A stretch of 64,000 bases of DNA from assembly GCF_000714545.1 (NCBI RefSeq), contig NZ_AUNB01000029.1, positions 155,601 to 219,600 on the forward strand. The letters run 5' to 3'. Source of the DNA: Thioclava indica. Its GTDB lineage: Bacteria > Pseudomonadota > Alphaproteobacteria > Rhodobacterales > Rhodobacteraceae. The position numbers and the translations under genes were made by a program. Below are positions 56,914-64,000 of this stretch, one piece after another (within the stretch, counting starts at the first letter, position 1; each line of letters begins with the position of its first letter). The notes under the pieces are model-generated. The model had not been told where the DNA came from. It searched no databases and saw only the letters and a list, made by a program, of their open reading frames with translations.

Positions 56914-59061
56914 TCAACCGGGCGTGAACATCACGACCGAGAGTGGCGGCAAATAAACTTCGGCACTGTATTGTCGGTTCGAATGGGGCTGCGACTGGGA
57001 GGTGATATAGCCCAGATTACCCCAGTTTTCGCCGCCGTAATGGGCCGAATTGGTGTTCATGAACTCGACCCATTCGCCCCCTTGCGGCAGGCCAATGCGG
57101 TAAGTGCGATCTATCGGCGTCAGATTGGCGACGACGACGACCGGGGGCACACCGGGCGCGCGGCGCTCAAACACGAAAACCGAGTTTTCCGCGTCATCCG
57201 CCTCGATCCACGCGAAGCCTTGCGGGTCGCAATCCCCCCAATGCAGCGCCGGCATTTCGCGATACAAGCGGTTGAGATCGCGCACCAAATTGCGCAGGCC
57301 CGCATGACGCGGATCATCAAGCAGATACCAATCCAGCTCGCGTTCATGGCTCCATTCCGACCACTGGCCGAATTCCTGCCCCATGAACAACAGCTTCTTG
57401 CCCGGATGCGCCCATTGAAACGCGTAAAAGGCGCGCAGGTTGGCGTATTTTTCGTGCTCGTCGCCGGGCATTTTGCCGAGCATCGAGCCCTTGCCATGCA
57501 CCACCTCGTCATGGCTGATCGGTAGGATGAAGTTCTCGCTGTAAGTATATGAAGATGCAAAGGTAAGTTCGTTGTGGTGAAACTTGCGATGCACCGGCTC
57601 GCGCGCGAAATAGCGCAGGGTGTCGTTCATCCAGCCCATGTTCCACTTATAGCCAAAGCCAAGCCCGCCCTCATGCACGGGGCGCGTCACACCGGGAAAG
57701 GCGGTGCTTTCCTCGGCCACGGTCATGATCCCTTCGGCCCCGCCATAGGACGCCGCATTCATCGCCTTTAGGAATTCAATCGCCTCAAGGTTTTCGCGCC
57801 CGCCATCCTTATTGGGTATCCATTCGCCGGGCTCACGGGAATAATCACGATAGAGCATCGAGGCCACAGCATCCACGCGCAGCCCGTCGAGGTGATATTC
57901 CTCTAGCCAGAACAACGCGTTGGCGAGCAGAAAGTTCGACACCTCGCGCCGCCCGTAATTGTAAATCAGCGTGTTCCAGTCCTGATGAAACCCCTCTCTC
58001 GGATCGGCGTGTTCATACAGCGCCGTGCCATCGAATTTCTGCAACCCGTGTGCGTCGGTCGGAAAATGACCGGGCACCCAGTCAAGGATCACGCCCACAC
58101 CACGGCGATGCGCGGCATCGACCAGCTCGGCAAACTCCTCGGGGCGGCCATGGCGGATCGTGGGGGCATAGAGCCCGATCGGCTGATATCCCCACGAGCC
58201 GTCAAAGGGAAACTCGGTGATCGGCAGCAGCTCGATATGGGTGAAGCCTAGGTCGCAAACGTAATCAATCAGCTTCTCGGCCAGCTCGTGATAGCTCAGC
58301 GGGCGACCGCCTTCATCCCAAACCCGCACCCATGATCCAAGATGGACCTCATAAATGGAAATCGGCGCGTGGCGTTCCTGACGCGCGGCACGGTGTTTCA
58401 GCCATGCCCCATCCCCGAAATGATGCAGCCCCAGCTTGCGCACGACCGAGGCCTGCGCGGGCGGGTGTTCAGCCCCAAACCCCAGCGGGTCGGCTTTGAG
58501 CGGCAAGAGCCGCCCGTCGCCATCGAGCAATTCGTATTTGTAAATCGCGCCCTCATGCAGACCGGGCACGAAAATCTCCCACACTCCGGTTTCGCCCAAG
58601 CGGCGCATCTGATGCCGTCGGCCATCCCAAAAGTTGAAATCGCCCACGACGGACACGCGCCGCGCATTGGGCGCCCAAAGCGCGAAATGCACCCCCTCAA
58701 CGCCCTGATGCGTGATCGCATGTGCGCCAAGTTTCTCCCAAAGCCGCTTATGCGTGCCCTCACCGATCAGATATTTGTCCATCTCCCCCAGCACGGGTGG
58801 AAAGCTGTAGGGATCGTCGAAATCCCACATCGCGTCGTCATTGCTGGCGCGCAGCCGGTAAGGGCCGTTATCCCATTTGCTCGCGAAAACCTCGGGGATG
58901 ATCTCGGTCAGCTCTTCTTCGCGCTTGCCCACGGCCCAGACCCGTTTCGCGCCCGGCACAAAGGCGACCAAACGCCCGTCATGCACGCCTAACACCGAGA
59001 ACGGATCGGGGTGGAGCCCTTCGGTCAAGGCTTCGGCGGTTGCGCGATCAATCAGTGCCAT
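56914..59061 (-). CDS. glgB: 1,4-alpha-glucan branching enzyme GlgB
   Basis: GlgB makes alpha-1,6 branches in glycogen. The 715-residue protein has two N-terminal CBM48-type regions (about 10-100 and 110-205) and the GH13 barrel. Catalytic residues lie in [19 protein letters not shown] (about 388-406, nucleophile D), [14 protein letters not shown] (about 443-456, acid/base E) and [15 protein letters not shown] (about 509-523). [12 protein letters not shown] and [14 protein letters not shown] also match. GAAGGAG precedes the ATG. glgC starts 22 bases downstream. Length is normal. Confidence 0.97.
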   Translation of the reverse strand: MALIDRATAEALTEGLHPDPFSVLGVHDGRLVAFVPGAKRVWAVGKREEELTEIIPEVFASKWDNGPYRLRASNDDAMWDFDDPYSFPPVLGEMDKYLIGEGTHKRLWEKLGAHAITHQGVEGVHFALWAPNARRVSVVGDFNFWDGRRHQMRRLGETGVWEIFVPGLHEGAIYKYELLDGDGRLLPLKADPLGFGAEHPPAQASVVRKLGLHHFGDGAWLKHRAARQERHAPISIYEVHLGSWVRVWDEGGRPLSYHELAEKLIDYVCDLGFTHIELLPITEFPFDGSWGYQPIGLYAPTIRHGRPEEFAELVDAAHRRGVGVILDWVPGHFPTDAHGLQKFDGTALYEHADPREGFHQDWNTLIYNYGRREVSNFLLANALFWLEEYHLDGLRVDAVASMLYRDYSREPGEWIPNKDGGRENLEAIEFLKAMNAASYGGAEGIMTVAEESTAFPGVTRPVHEGGLGFGYKWNMGWMNDTLRYFAREPVHRKFHHNELTFASSYTYSENFILPISHDEVVHGKGSMLGKMPGDEHEKYANLRAFYAFQWAHPGKKLLFMGQEFGQWSEWSHERELDWYLLDDPRHAGLRNLVRDLNRLYREMPALHWGDCDPQGFAWIEADDAENSVFVFERRAPGVPPVVVVANLTPIDRTYRIGLPQGGEWVEFMNTNSAHYGGENWGNLGYITSQSQPHSNRQYSAEVYLPPLSVVMFTPG

Positions 59062-59093
59062 GTCGCTCCTTCAACCGGGGCGCGCACGCCTGC

Positions 59094-61490
59094 CTATAGG
59101 GCAGATGTCGTGTCCCAGATATCCCTCATATAGCCCGCAATCGCACGGTCGGACGAAAAGAACCCCATCCGCGCCGTATTCAGGGCCGCCATCTTTGCCC
59201 AGCTTGCGCGATCACCGAAGGCTACGTCCACCTCTTTCTGAGAGGACCGGTAGGACTCAAAGTCCGAGGCGACGAGGAAATAATCGCTGTTCCACATATT
59301 ATGGACCAGATCGTGATAGCGCTCGGGCTCGTCTGGCGAAAAGCGCCCCTCGGCAATCATCTGCAAAACATCCTGCAAAACCGGGCTTTCCAAGATCGCG
59401 TGGCGCGCATGTTCGGGGTCGCGGCGGCGCTCCATCACCTCATCTGCGGTCAGACCAAAGAGGAAAAAGTTCTCCGCCCCCACCTGTTCACGAATTTCCA
59501 CATTCGCACCGTCCAGCGTGCCAATCGTCAACGCACCATTGAGCGCGAATTTCATATTCCCCGTCCCCGAGGCTTCCTTACCCGCGGTCGAGATCTGTTC
59601 CGATAGATCCGCCGCCGGAATCAGACGTTCGGCCATCGAGACGTTGTAATTGGCCGGATAGACGATTTTCAGGCGATCCCCGATCAGCGGGTCGTTGTTG
59701 ATGACCTCGGCCACGTCCTTGATCAGCCGGATGATCTGCTTGGCCGCGTAATAGCCCGGTGCCGCCTTGCCGCCGAAGATCTTGACGCGGGGTTGGTAAT
59801 CGGCCTGCGGGTTCTCGCGCATCTCGTGCCACTCGCTGATCGTCTGCAAGATGTTCATCAACTGCCGTTTGTATTCGTGCAAGCGCTTGACCTGAATGTC
59901 AAAAATCGCATCGGGGTTGAGCGTGATCCCTTCGCTTTGCGCAATCCACGCGGCCAGATGTTCCTTATTGGTGCGTTTGGCGGCCATGAATTTATCAAGG
60001 AACGCCGAATCCTCGATATGGGGTTCCAGTTCGCGCAGCCGGTCGAGATCGCCCTCCCAGCCCTCGCCGATCGTGTCGATGATCAGATGCGACAGCGCGG
60101 GGTTGGCCATGCGCAGCCAGCGGCGCGGGGTGATGCCGTTGGTTTGGTTAATGATGCGACCGGGATGCAGCTTGTTCAGCTCGGGAAACAGGTTCTTCTT
60201 GATCAGCTCGGTGTGCAGCGCCGACACCCCGTTCACCTTATGCGAGGTGATAAAGGCCAGCTCGCCCATGCGCACCTCTTGATGCTTGACGATGCCCACG
60301 AAATGGGGCCGGTTCGGGTGGTTGCGCCGATGCCAGCTATCAATCTTTTCGATGATCTGCATATGGCGCGGCAGCACCGTGCCCATCAGATAGGTCGCCC
60401 AATGCTCCAGCGCCTCGGGCAGCAGGGTGTGGTTGGTGTAGCCCAGACATTGCACAGCCGTCTCAATGGCGTGTTCGAACTCCATCCCGTGCACATCGCT
60501 CAGCAGACGGATCAGTTCCGGCCCGGCAATCGCGGGATGCGTGTCGTTCATCTGGATCGCGACATGCTTGGGCAAGGCTTCCAGCGACAGGTCCGCAGCA
60601 AGATGGCGGCGCAGGATGTCTTGCAGCGCGGCGGCGGTCAGGAAATACTCCTGCTTGAGGCGCAATTCCTTGCCCGCATAGGTCGTGTCATCGGGATAAA
60701 GCACCCGGCTCAGCGTGCGCGCCAAGGCCTCGGGTTCAGCCGCCGCAGCATAGTCACCATGGTTAAAGCGCGCGAGATCGAACATCTCGGTGGGCTTGGC
60801 CGACCATAGGCGCAACGTGTTGGCCCATTTGCCCTGCCAGCCGATCACCGGCATGTCATAGGCCTCGGCGAGCACGGTTTCGCCGGGCACCCAATGGGGC
60901 TTGCCGTCTACCGTTTCGACATACCCCTTGAAGCCGATTTCATACGCACTTTCGGGGCGCTCGAATTCCCAAGGATGGCGCTGTTTCAGCCAATCTTCGG
61001 GCGTCTCGACCTGCTGCCCGCCCTCAAAGCGCTGCTTGAACAACCCGTGCTCATAGCGGATGCCATAGCCGTAACCCGGACAGCCAAGGCTTGCCATGCT
61101 TTCCATATAGCACGCCGCCAGCCGCCCCAACCCGCCATTGCCAAGCGCGGCATCGGGTTCGTTTTCGATGACCTCATACCAATCCAGCCCCAAGCCCTCG
61201 ATCGCGCTGCGACAGGTCGCGCGCAACCCCAGATTGATCGCGGCATCTTCCAGCATCCGCCCGCTCAGAAATTCCATCGACAGGTAATAGACGCGCTTGC
61301 GCCCCTGATCCCAAGTCTTGCGGGTCGCTGCAAACCAAGGCTCTACCACGCGATCGCGCAGCGCCAGGCTGAGCGCCATGCGCCAGTCATAGATCGAGGC
61401 GTGTTTGGCATCCTTGCCCATCGAATAGGTGACATGATGCAAAATCTTGTCGCGCAGTGACTCGGCGGTCGGCGTTGGAGTGTTGGTCAC
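59094..61490 (-). CDS. glgP: Glycogen phosphorylase (GT35)
   Basis: GlgP releases glucose 1-phosphate from glycogen using pyridoxal phosphate. The 798-residue protein shows YYLSMEFLSGRMLEDA (about 67-82), NGGLGRLAACYMESMASLG (about 109-127), and near the end GTGNMKFALNGALTIGTLDG (about 645-664), holding the PLP lysine. The longest frame adds 46 unconserved codons. A GTG at 61490 with GGAGG eight bases upstream is taken as the start. This gives the usual size and leaves room for the divergent alpha-glucosidase promoter. It is the first gene of the glycogen operon. Confidence 0.94.
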   Translation of the reverse strand: MTNTPTPTAESLRDKILHHVTYSMGKDAKHASIYDWRMALSLALRDRVVEPWFAATRKTWDQGRKRVYYLSMEFLSGRMLEDAAINLGLRATCRSAIEGLGLDWYEVIENEPDAALGNGGLGRLAACYMESMASLGCPGYGYGIRYEHGLFKQRFEGGQQVETPEDWLKQRHPWEFERPESAYEIGFKGYVETVDGKPHWVPGETVLAEAYDMPVIGWQGKWANTLRLWSAKPTEMFDLARFNHGDYAAAAEPEALARTLSRVLYPDDTTYAGKELRLKQEYFLTAAALQDILRRHLAADLSLEALPKHVAIQMNDTHPAIAGPELIRLLSDVHGMEFEHAIETAVQCLGYTNHTLLPEALEHWATYLMGTVLPRHMQIIEKIDSWHRRNHPNRPHFVGIVKHQEVRMGELAFITSHKVNGVSALHTELIKKNLFPELNKLHPGRIINQTNGITPRRWLRMANPALSHLIIDTIGEGWEGDLDRLRELEPHIEDSAFLDKFMAAKRTNKEHLAAWIAQSEGITLNPDAIFDIQVKRLHEYKRQLMNILQTISEWHEMRENPQADYQPRVKIFGGKAAPGYYAAKQIIRLIKDVAEVINNDPLIGDRLKIVYPANYNVSMAERLIPAADLSEQISTAGKEASGTGNMKFALNGALTIGTLDGANVEIREQVGAENFFLFGLTADEVMERRRDPEHARHAILESPVLQDVLQMIAEGRFSPDEPERYHDLVHNMWNSDYFLVASDFESYRSSQKEVDVAFGDRASWAKMAALNTARMGFFSSDRAIAGYMRDIWDTTSAL

Positions 61491-61577
61491 GGGCGAAGCC
61501 TCCGAAAGCTGTGATCTCGATTGATTGATGGGCACCCGCGCCAATAAGGTCAAGCGATGGGAGAATACCCCCTCTAT

Positions 61578-61590
61578 AACGGTTGCCGTT
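61578..61590. promoter_or_regulatory. Candidate operator between glgP and the alpha-glucosidase gene
   Basis: AACGGTTGCCGTT is a 13-base near-perfect palindrome (AACGG, 3-base centre, CCGTT), followed by TGCGCTAAC. It lies in the 161-base divergent gap and resembles LacI-family operators, but those usually have an even-length centre. No regulator gene is adjacent in the window. Confidence 0.4.
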
Positions 61591-61651
61591 TGCGCTAACA
61601 AACCTAAACTTGGCGAAAGAACAGGCAAACCCGAAACGGCAGGAGCGTGAT

Positions 61652-63241
61652 ATGAACAAGGAATGGTGGCGCGGCGCGGTGATTTACCAGATTTACCCCC
61701 GCAGCTTTCAAGACGATTCAGGGGACGGGATCGGCGATCTGGCGGGCATCACGCGCCGCCTTGATCATGTCGCGAGCCTTGGCGTCGATGTGATCTGGCT
61801 GTCGCCGATCTTTACCTCGCCGATGGCCGATATGGGCTATGACGTGGCAAATTACCGCGACATTGATCCGCAATTTGGCACTTTGGCCGATTTCGACGCG
61901 CTGGTGGCGCGCGCCCATGAGCTGGGGTTGAAGGTGATCATTGATCAGGTGATCTCGCACAGCTCGGATCAGCATCCGTGGTTCAAAGACTCTAAAAAGG
62001 GCGGCGCCAAGGCCGATTGGTATGTCTGGGCCGATCCCAAACCCGACGGCTCTCCGCCCAATAACTGGCAATCGGTTTTCGGCGGCTCGTCGTGGGAATA
62101 CGCGCCTGAACGGGGCCAGTATTACCTGCATAACTTCCTGATTTCACAGCCAGATCTGAACCTGCATAATCCGGCGGTGCAGGATGAGTTGCTCGATGTG
62201 CTGCGCTTTTGGCTGGAGCGCGGCGTTGACGGGTTCCGCCTTGATACGGTAAACTACTATTTCCACGACCCCGAGTTGCGCGATAACCCCGCGATGACGC
62301 CCGACGGTGATCGTTGGCCGCCGCTGTCGACCTATGACATGCAAGATCACGCGTTTGACAAGAACCGCCCCGAGAATCTGGCGTTTCTGGAACGCATGCG
62401 CGCGGTGCTGGATGAGTTCGAGGCGCGCACGCTGGTCGGCGAGGTCGGCGAGGCCCCCCATCGCGCGCTTGGCATCATGGAGGAATACACCTCGGGCACC
62501 AACCGGCTGCACATGGCCTATAGTTTCGACATGCTCGGGCCGAAATTCACGCCCGAGCATTTCCGCTCGAAGATCGAGGGTTTCTTTAACGGTGCGCCCG
62601 ATGGTTGGCCAAGCTGGTCGTTCTCCAACCATGACGTGCAGCGCCATGTGACCCGCTGGGCAAAGTTTGGCACGCCCGAGAGGATCGCGAAACTGGCGAT
62701 CTCGATGCTGGTGTCGTTTCAGGGCACGATCGGGATTTATCAGGGCGAAGAGCTGGGTCAGAGCGAAACGGATCTGGAGTATAGCGAGTTGACCGACCCG
62801 CCCGGTCTTCGGTTCTGGCCCGAAAACAAGGGGCGCGACGGGTGTCGCACGCCGATGGTCTGGGACGAAACCGCCAATGCCGGGTTCTCAACCGTCAAGC
62901 CGTGGCTGCCGGTGAAAGCGCCACAAGCGGCCCGCGCCGTCAGCCTGCAAGAGGGTGATCCCGACAGCGTGCTGGCCCATTACCGCGCCGCGATCGCCTT
63001 TCGCAAAGGCTCGGCGGCGCTGTCAGACGGGCGTAGCGTCTTTCTCGATCTGCCCGATCCGATCCTTGGCTTCACGCGCATCTCACCCGAGCAAAACCTC
63101 ACCTGCCTGTTCAATCTCGGCCCCGATCCGGTGACGATTGACGCCCCCGCAGGCCGCCTGATCGGACCCACGCAAGCCGCCACACTCACGGGCGGCAAGC
63201 TGACGCTAGGGCCGAATGCTGCCGCATGGCTTCAAAGCTGA
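61652..63241 (+). CDS. Alpha-glucosidase / oligo-1,6-glucosidase (GH13)
   Basis: A 529-residue cytosolic GH13 enzyme, probably acting on maltose- or sucrose-type disaccharides or isomalto-oligosaccharides. It has WWRGAVIYQIYPRSFQD (about 5-21), DGIGDLAGITRRLDHVASLG, the nucleophile segment GFRLDTVNYYFHD (about 201-213), the acid/base in TLVGEVGEAPHR (about 266-277) and FSNHDVQRHV (about 327-336). AGGAG precedes the ATG at 61652, and the 23 codons before it are unconserved. AglA of rhizobial alpha-glucoside uptake systems is a close type, but no aglEFGK genes are in the window. Confidence 0.9.
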   Translation: MNKEWWRGAVIYQIYPRSFQDDSGDGIGDLAGITRRLDHVASLGVDVIWLSPIFTSPMADMGYDVANYRDIDPQFGTLADFDALVARAHELGLKVIIDQVISHSSDQHPWFKDSKKGGAKADWYVWADPKPDGSPPNNWQSVFGGSSWEYAPERGQYYLHNFLISQPDLNLHNPAVQDELLDVLRFWLERGVDGFRLDTVNYYFHDPELRDNPAMTPDGDRWPPLSTYDMQDHAFDKNRPENLAFLERMRAVLDEFEARTLVGEVGEAPHRALGIMEEYTSGTNRLHMAYSFDMLGPKFTPEHFRSKIEGFFNGAPDGWPSWSFSNHDVQRHVTRWAKFGTPERIAKLAISMLVSFQGTIGIYQGEELGQSETDLEYSELTDPPGLRFWPENKGRDGCRTPMVWDETANAGFSTVKPWLPVKAPQAARAVSLQEGDPDSVLAHYRAAIAFRKGSAALSDGRSVFLDLPDPILGFTRISPEQNLTCLFNLGPDPVTIDAPAGRLIGPTQAATLTGGKLTLGPNAAAWLQS

Positions 63242-63247
63242 AAATCG

Positions 63248-63272
63248 GGGGGCGTTTGCAAAAGCGCCCCCT
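63248..63272 (+). terminator. Hairpin after the alpha-glucosidase gene
   Basis: GGGGGCG (63249-63255) pairs with CGCCCCC (63266-63272) around a 10-base loop, seven bases past the stop, followed only by TTGCG. It is terminator-like, without a strong U-run. Confidence 0.55.
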
Positions 63273-63305
63273 TGCGCCCTGCCCCGTCTCGGGCCACCAA
63301 GGGGC

Positions 63306-64000
63306 ATGCGTGAATCACCCCCTGACATCTTGTGTATCGGCTCGGTCCTGTGGGACATAATCGGGCGCAGTTCGCTGCATATGCATCTTGGCTCGGACGT
63401 GCCCGGCCGGATCGAGCGCCTGCCCGGTGGTGTTGCAATGAACATCGCGATGACCCTGCGCCGTTTTGGTCTGCGCCCGGCGATTTTGACCGCGCTGGGG
63501 CGTGACAGCCAAGGCAATGACCTGATCGAAACGTCGCGGGTTCTGGGCGTGGATTGCGACTATCTTTATCGCTCTGATGACCTGCCCACCGACCGCTATA
63601 TGGCGATTGAGGGGGGCAATGGGCTGATCGCGGCGATTGCGGATGCCCATAGTCTTGAGGCCGCGGGCGACAAGATTTTGATGCCGCTTAGCGATGGTCG
63701 GCTTGGCTCGCTTGAGGCCCCGTGGGAAGGTCCGGTCGCGCTGGATGGCAACCTCACCGAGGCGCTTCTGTCGCAAATTGCAAGCTCACCGCTATTTGCG
63801 AAATCCGACCTGCGCGTTGCCCCTGCCAGCCCCGGCAAGGCCGAACGCCTGACGCCGCTTTTGGCCCATCCGCGCGCCACGCTTTACGTCAATCTCGAAG
63901 AGGCCGGCATTCTGTGCCAGCGCAATTTCAAAAGCGCGTATGAGGCCGCTCAGGGCCTGCTGGATCGCGGCGCGCGCCGCGTTCTGGTGACCGATGGCGG
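63306..64000 (+). CDS. PfkB-family carbohydrate kinase (partial, cut by window end)
   Basis: An open frame of 231 codons runs off the right edge. The opening PDILCIGSVLWDIIGRS (about 5-21), GGVAMNIAMTLRRFGLRPAI (about 45-64) and DSQGNDLIETSRVLGVD (about 71-87) are the first PfkB signature. LVTDGG at the very edge begins the second, catalytic signature. The phosphate acceptor is a sugar or nucleoside; pseudouridine kinase, ribokinase-like or fructokinase are all possible. A sister psuG gene beyond the edge would point to pseudouridine. The ATG at 63306 lacks a strong ribosome site. Confidence 0.85.
   Translation, partial: MRESPPDILCIGSVLWDIIGRSSLHMHLGSDVPGRIERLPGGVAMNIAMTLRRFGLRPAILTALGRDSQGNDLIETSRVLGVDCDYLYRSDDLPTDRYMAIEGGNGLIAAIADAHSLEAAGDKILMPLSDGRLGSLEAPWEGPVALDGNLTEALLSQIASSPLFAKSDLRVAPASPGKAERLTPLLAHPRATLYVNLEEAGILCQRNFKSAYEAAQGLLDRGARRVLVTDG

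Overview
The window is a GC-rich, densely coded stretch of chromosome from an alphaproteobacterium. Rhodobacteraceae is the best fit. The grounds are the dusB-ntrBCYX-trkAH-hfq-hflX run, a fused ispDF, an NtrC whose ATPase domain lacks the sigma-54 contact loop, the yajC-secDF-ccm neighbourhood, and hairpin repeats built on GATATTT or AGTATTT cores that I recognise from this family. Family and gene names come from reading the translations, not from a database search.

Layout. (1) 0.2-6.6 kb, + strand: yajC-secD-secF-(Mth938-like)-ccmA-ccmB-ccmC-ccmD-ccmG, covering protein export and cytochrome c maturation. (2) 6.6-12.2 kb: hpt with a coupled small membrane protein, a RatA/COQ10-type START protein, a modular RTX calcium-binding repeat protein carrying a G10 tract, and a cinA-pgpA-ispDF operon. 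(3) 12.4-24.4 kb, + strand: dusB-ntrB-ntrC-ntrY-ntrX, then trkA-trkH, hfq and hflX, covering nitrogen sensing, potassium uptake and RNA regulation. (4) 24.4-31.1 kb: a PAS protein, yicC-gmk-gamma-carbonic anhydrase, an unknown 135-aa protein, a PhoR-like kinase, rpsB and tsf. (5) 31.1-49.3 kb: an 18-kb run entirely on the minus strand. Read in transcription order it is a Calvin-cycle operon fbp-prk-tkt-fba-cbbL-cbbS-cbbQ-cbbO-rpe, then two periplasmic metallo-beta-lactamase-fold proteins, a thioredoxin-fold protein, phosphoglycolate phosphatase, a persulfide dioxygenase, a TIGR01244-type phosphatase/sulfurtransferase-like protein, a SulP permease and a LuxR-type regulator. cbbR faces this operon. 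(6) 50.5-61.5 kb, minus strand: a complete glycogen operon glgP-glgB-glgC-glgA-glgX-pgm. A GH13 alpha-glucosidase is divergent from it, and a PfkB-family sugar kinase is cut by the right edge.

How it works together. RuBisCO is Form IA (green type): the small subunit is short, the large subunit has the green-type sequence, and the CbbQ/CbbO activase pair follows. CO2 fixation, phosphoglycolate salvage, a sulfide/persulfide-handling set and glycogen storage are therefore adjacent. This suggests a facultative autotroph, probably sulfur-oxidising and possibly phototrophic, but the energy source is inference because no sox, puf or bch genes are in the window. The most unusual points are the CBB/persulfide/redox arrangement, a metallo-beta-lactamase-fold protein with a degenerate first metal motif plus a CxxC, the three-module RTX protein with its G10 tract, and a family of hairpin repeats placed inside operons.

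I saw no rRNA, tRNA, CRISPR array, insertion sequence, prophage or replication origin. No gene-free gap exceeds 300 bases.
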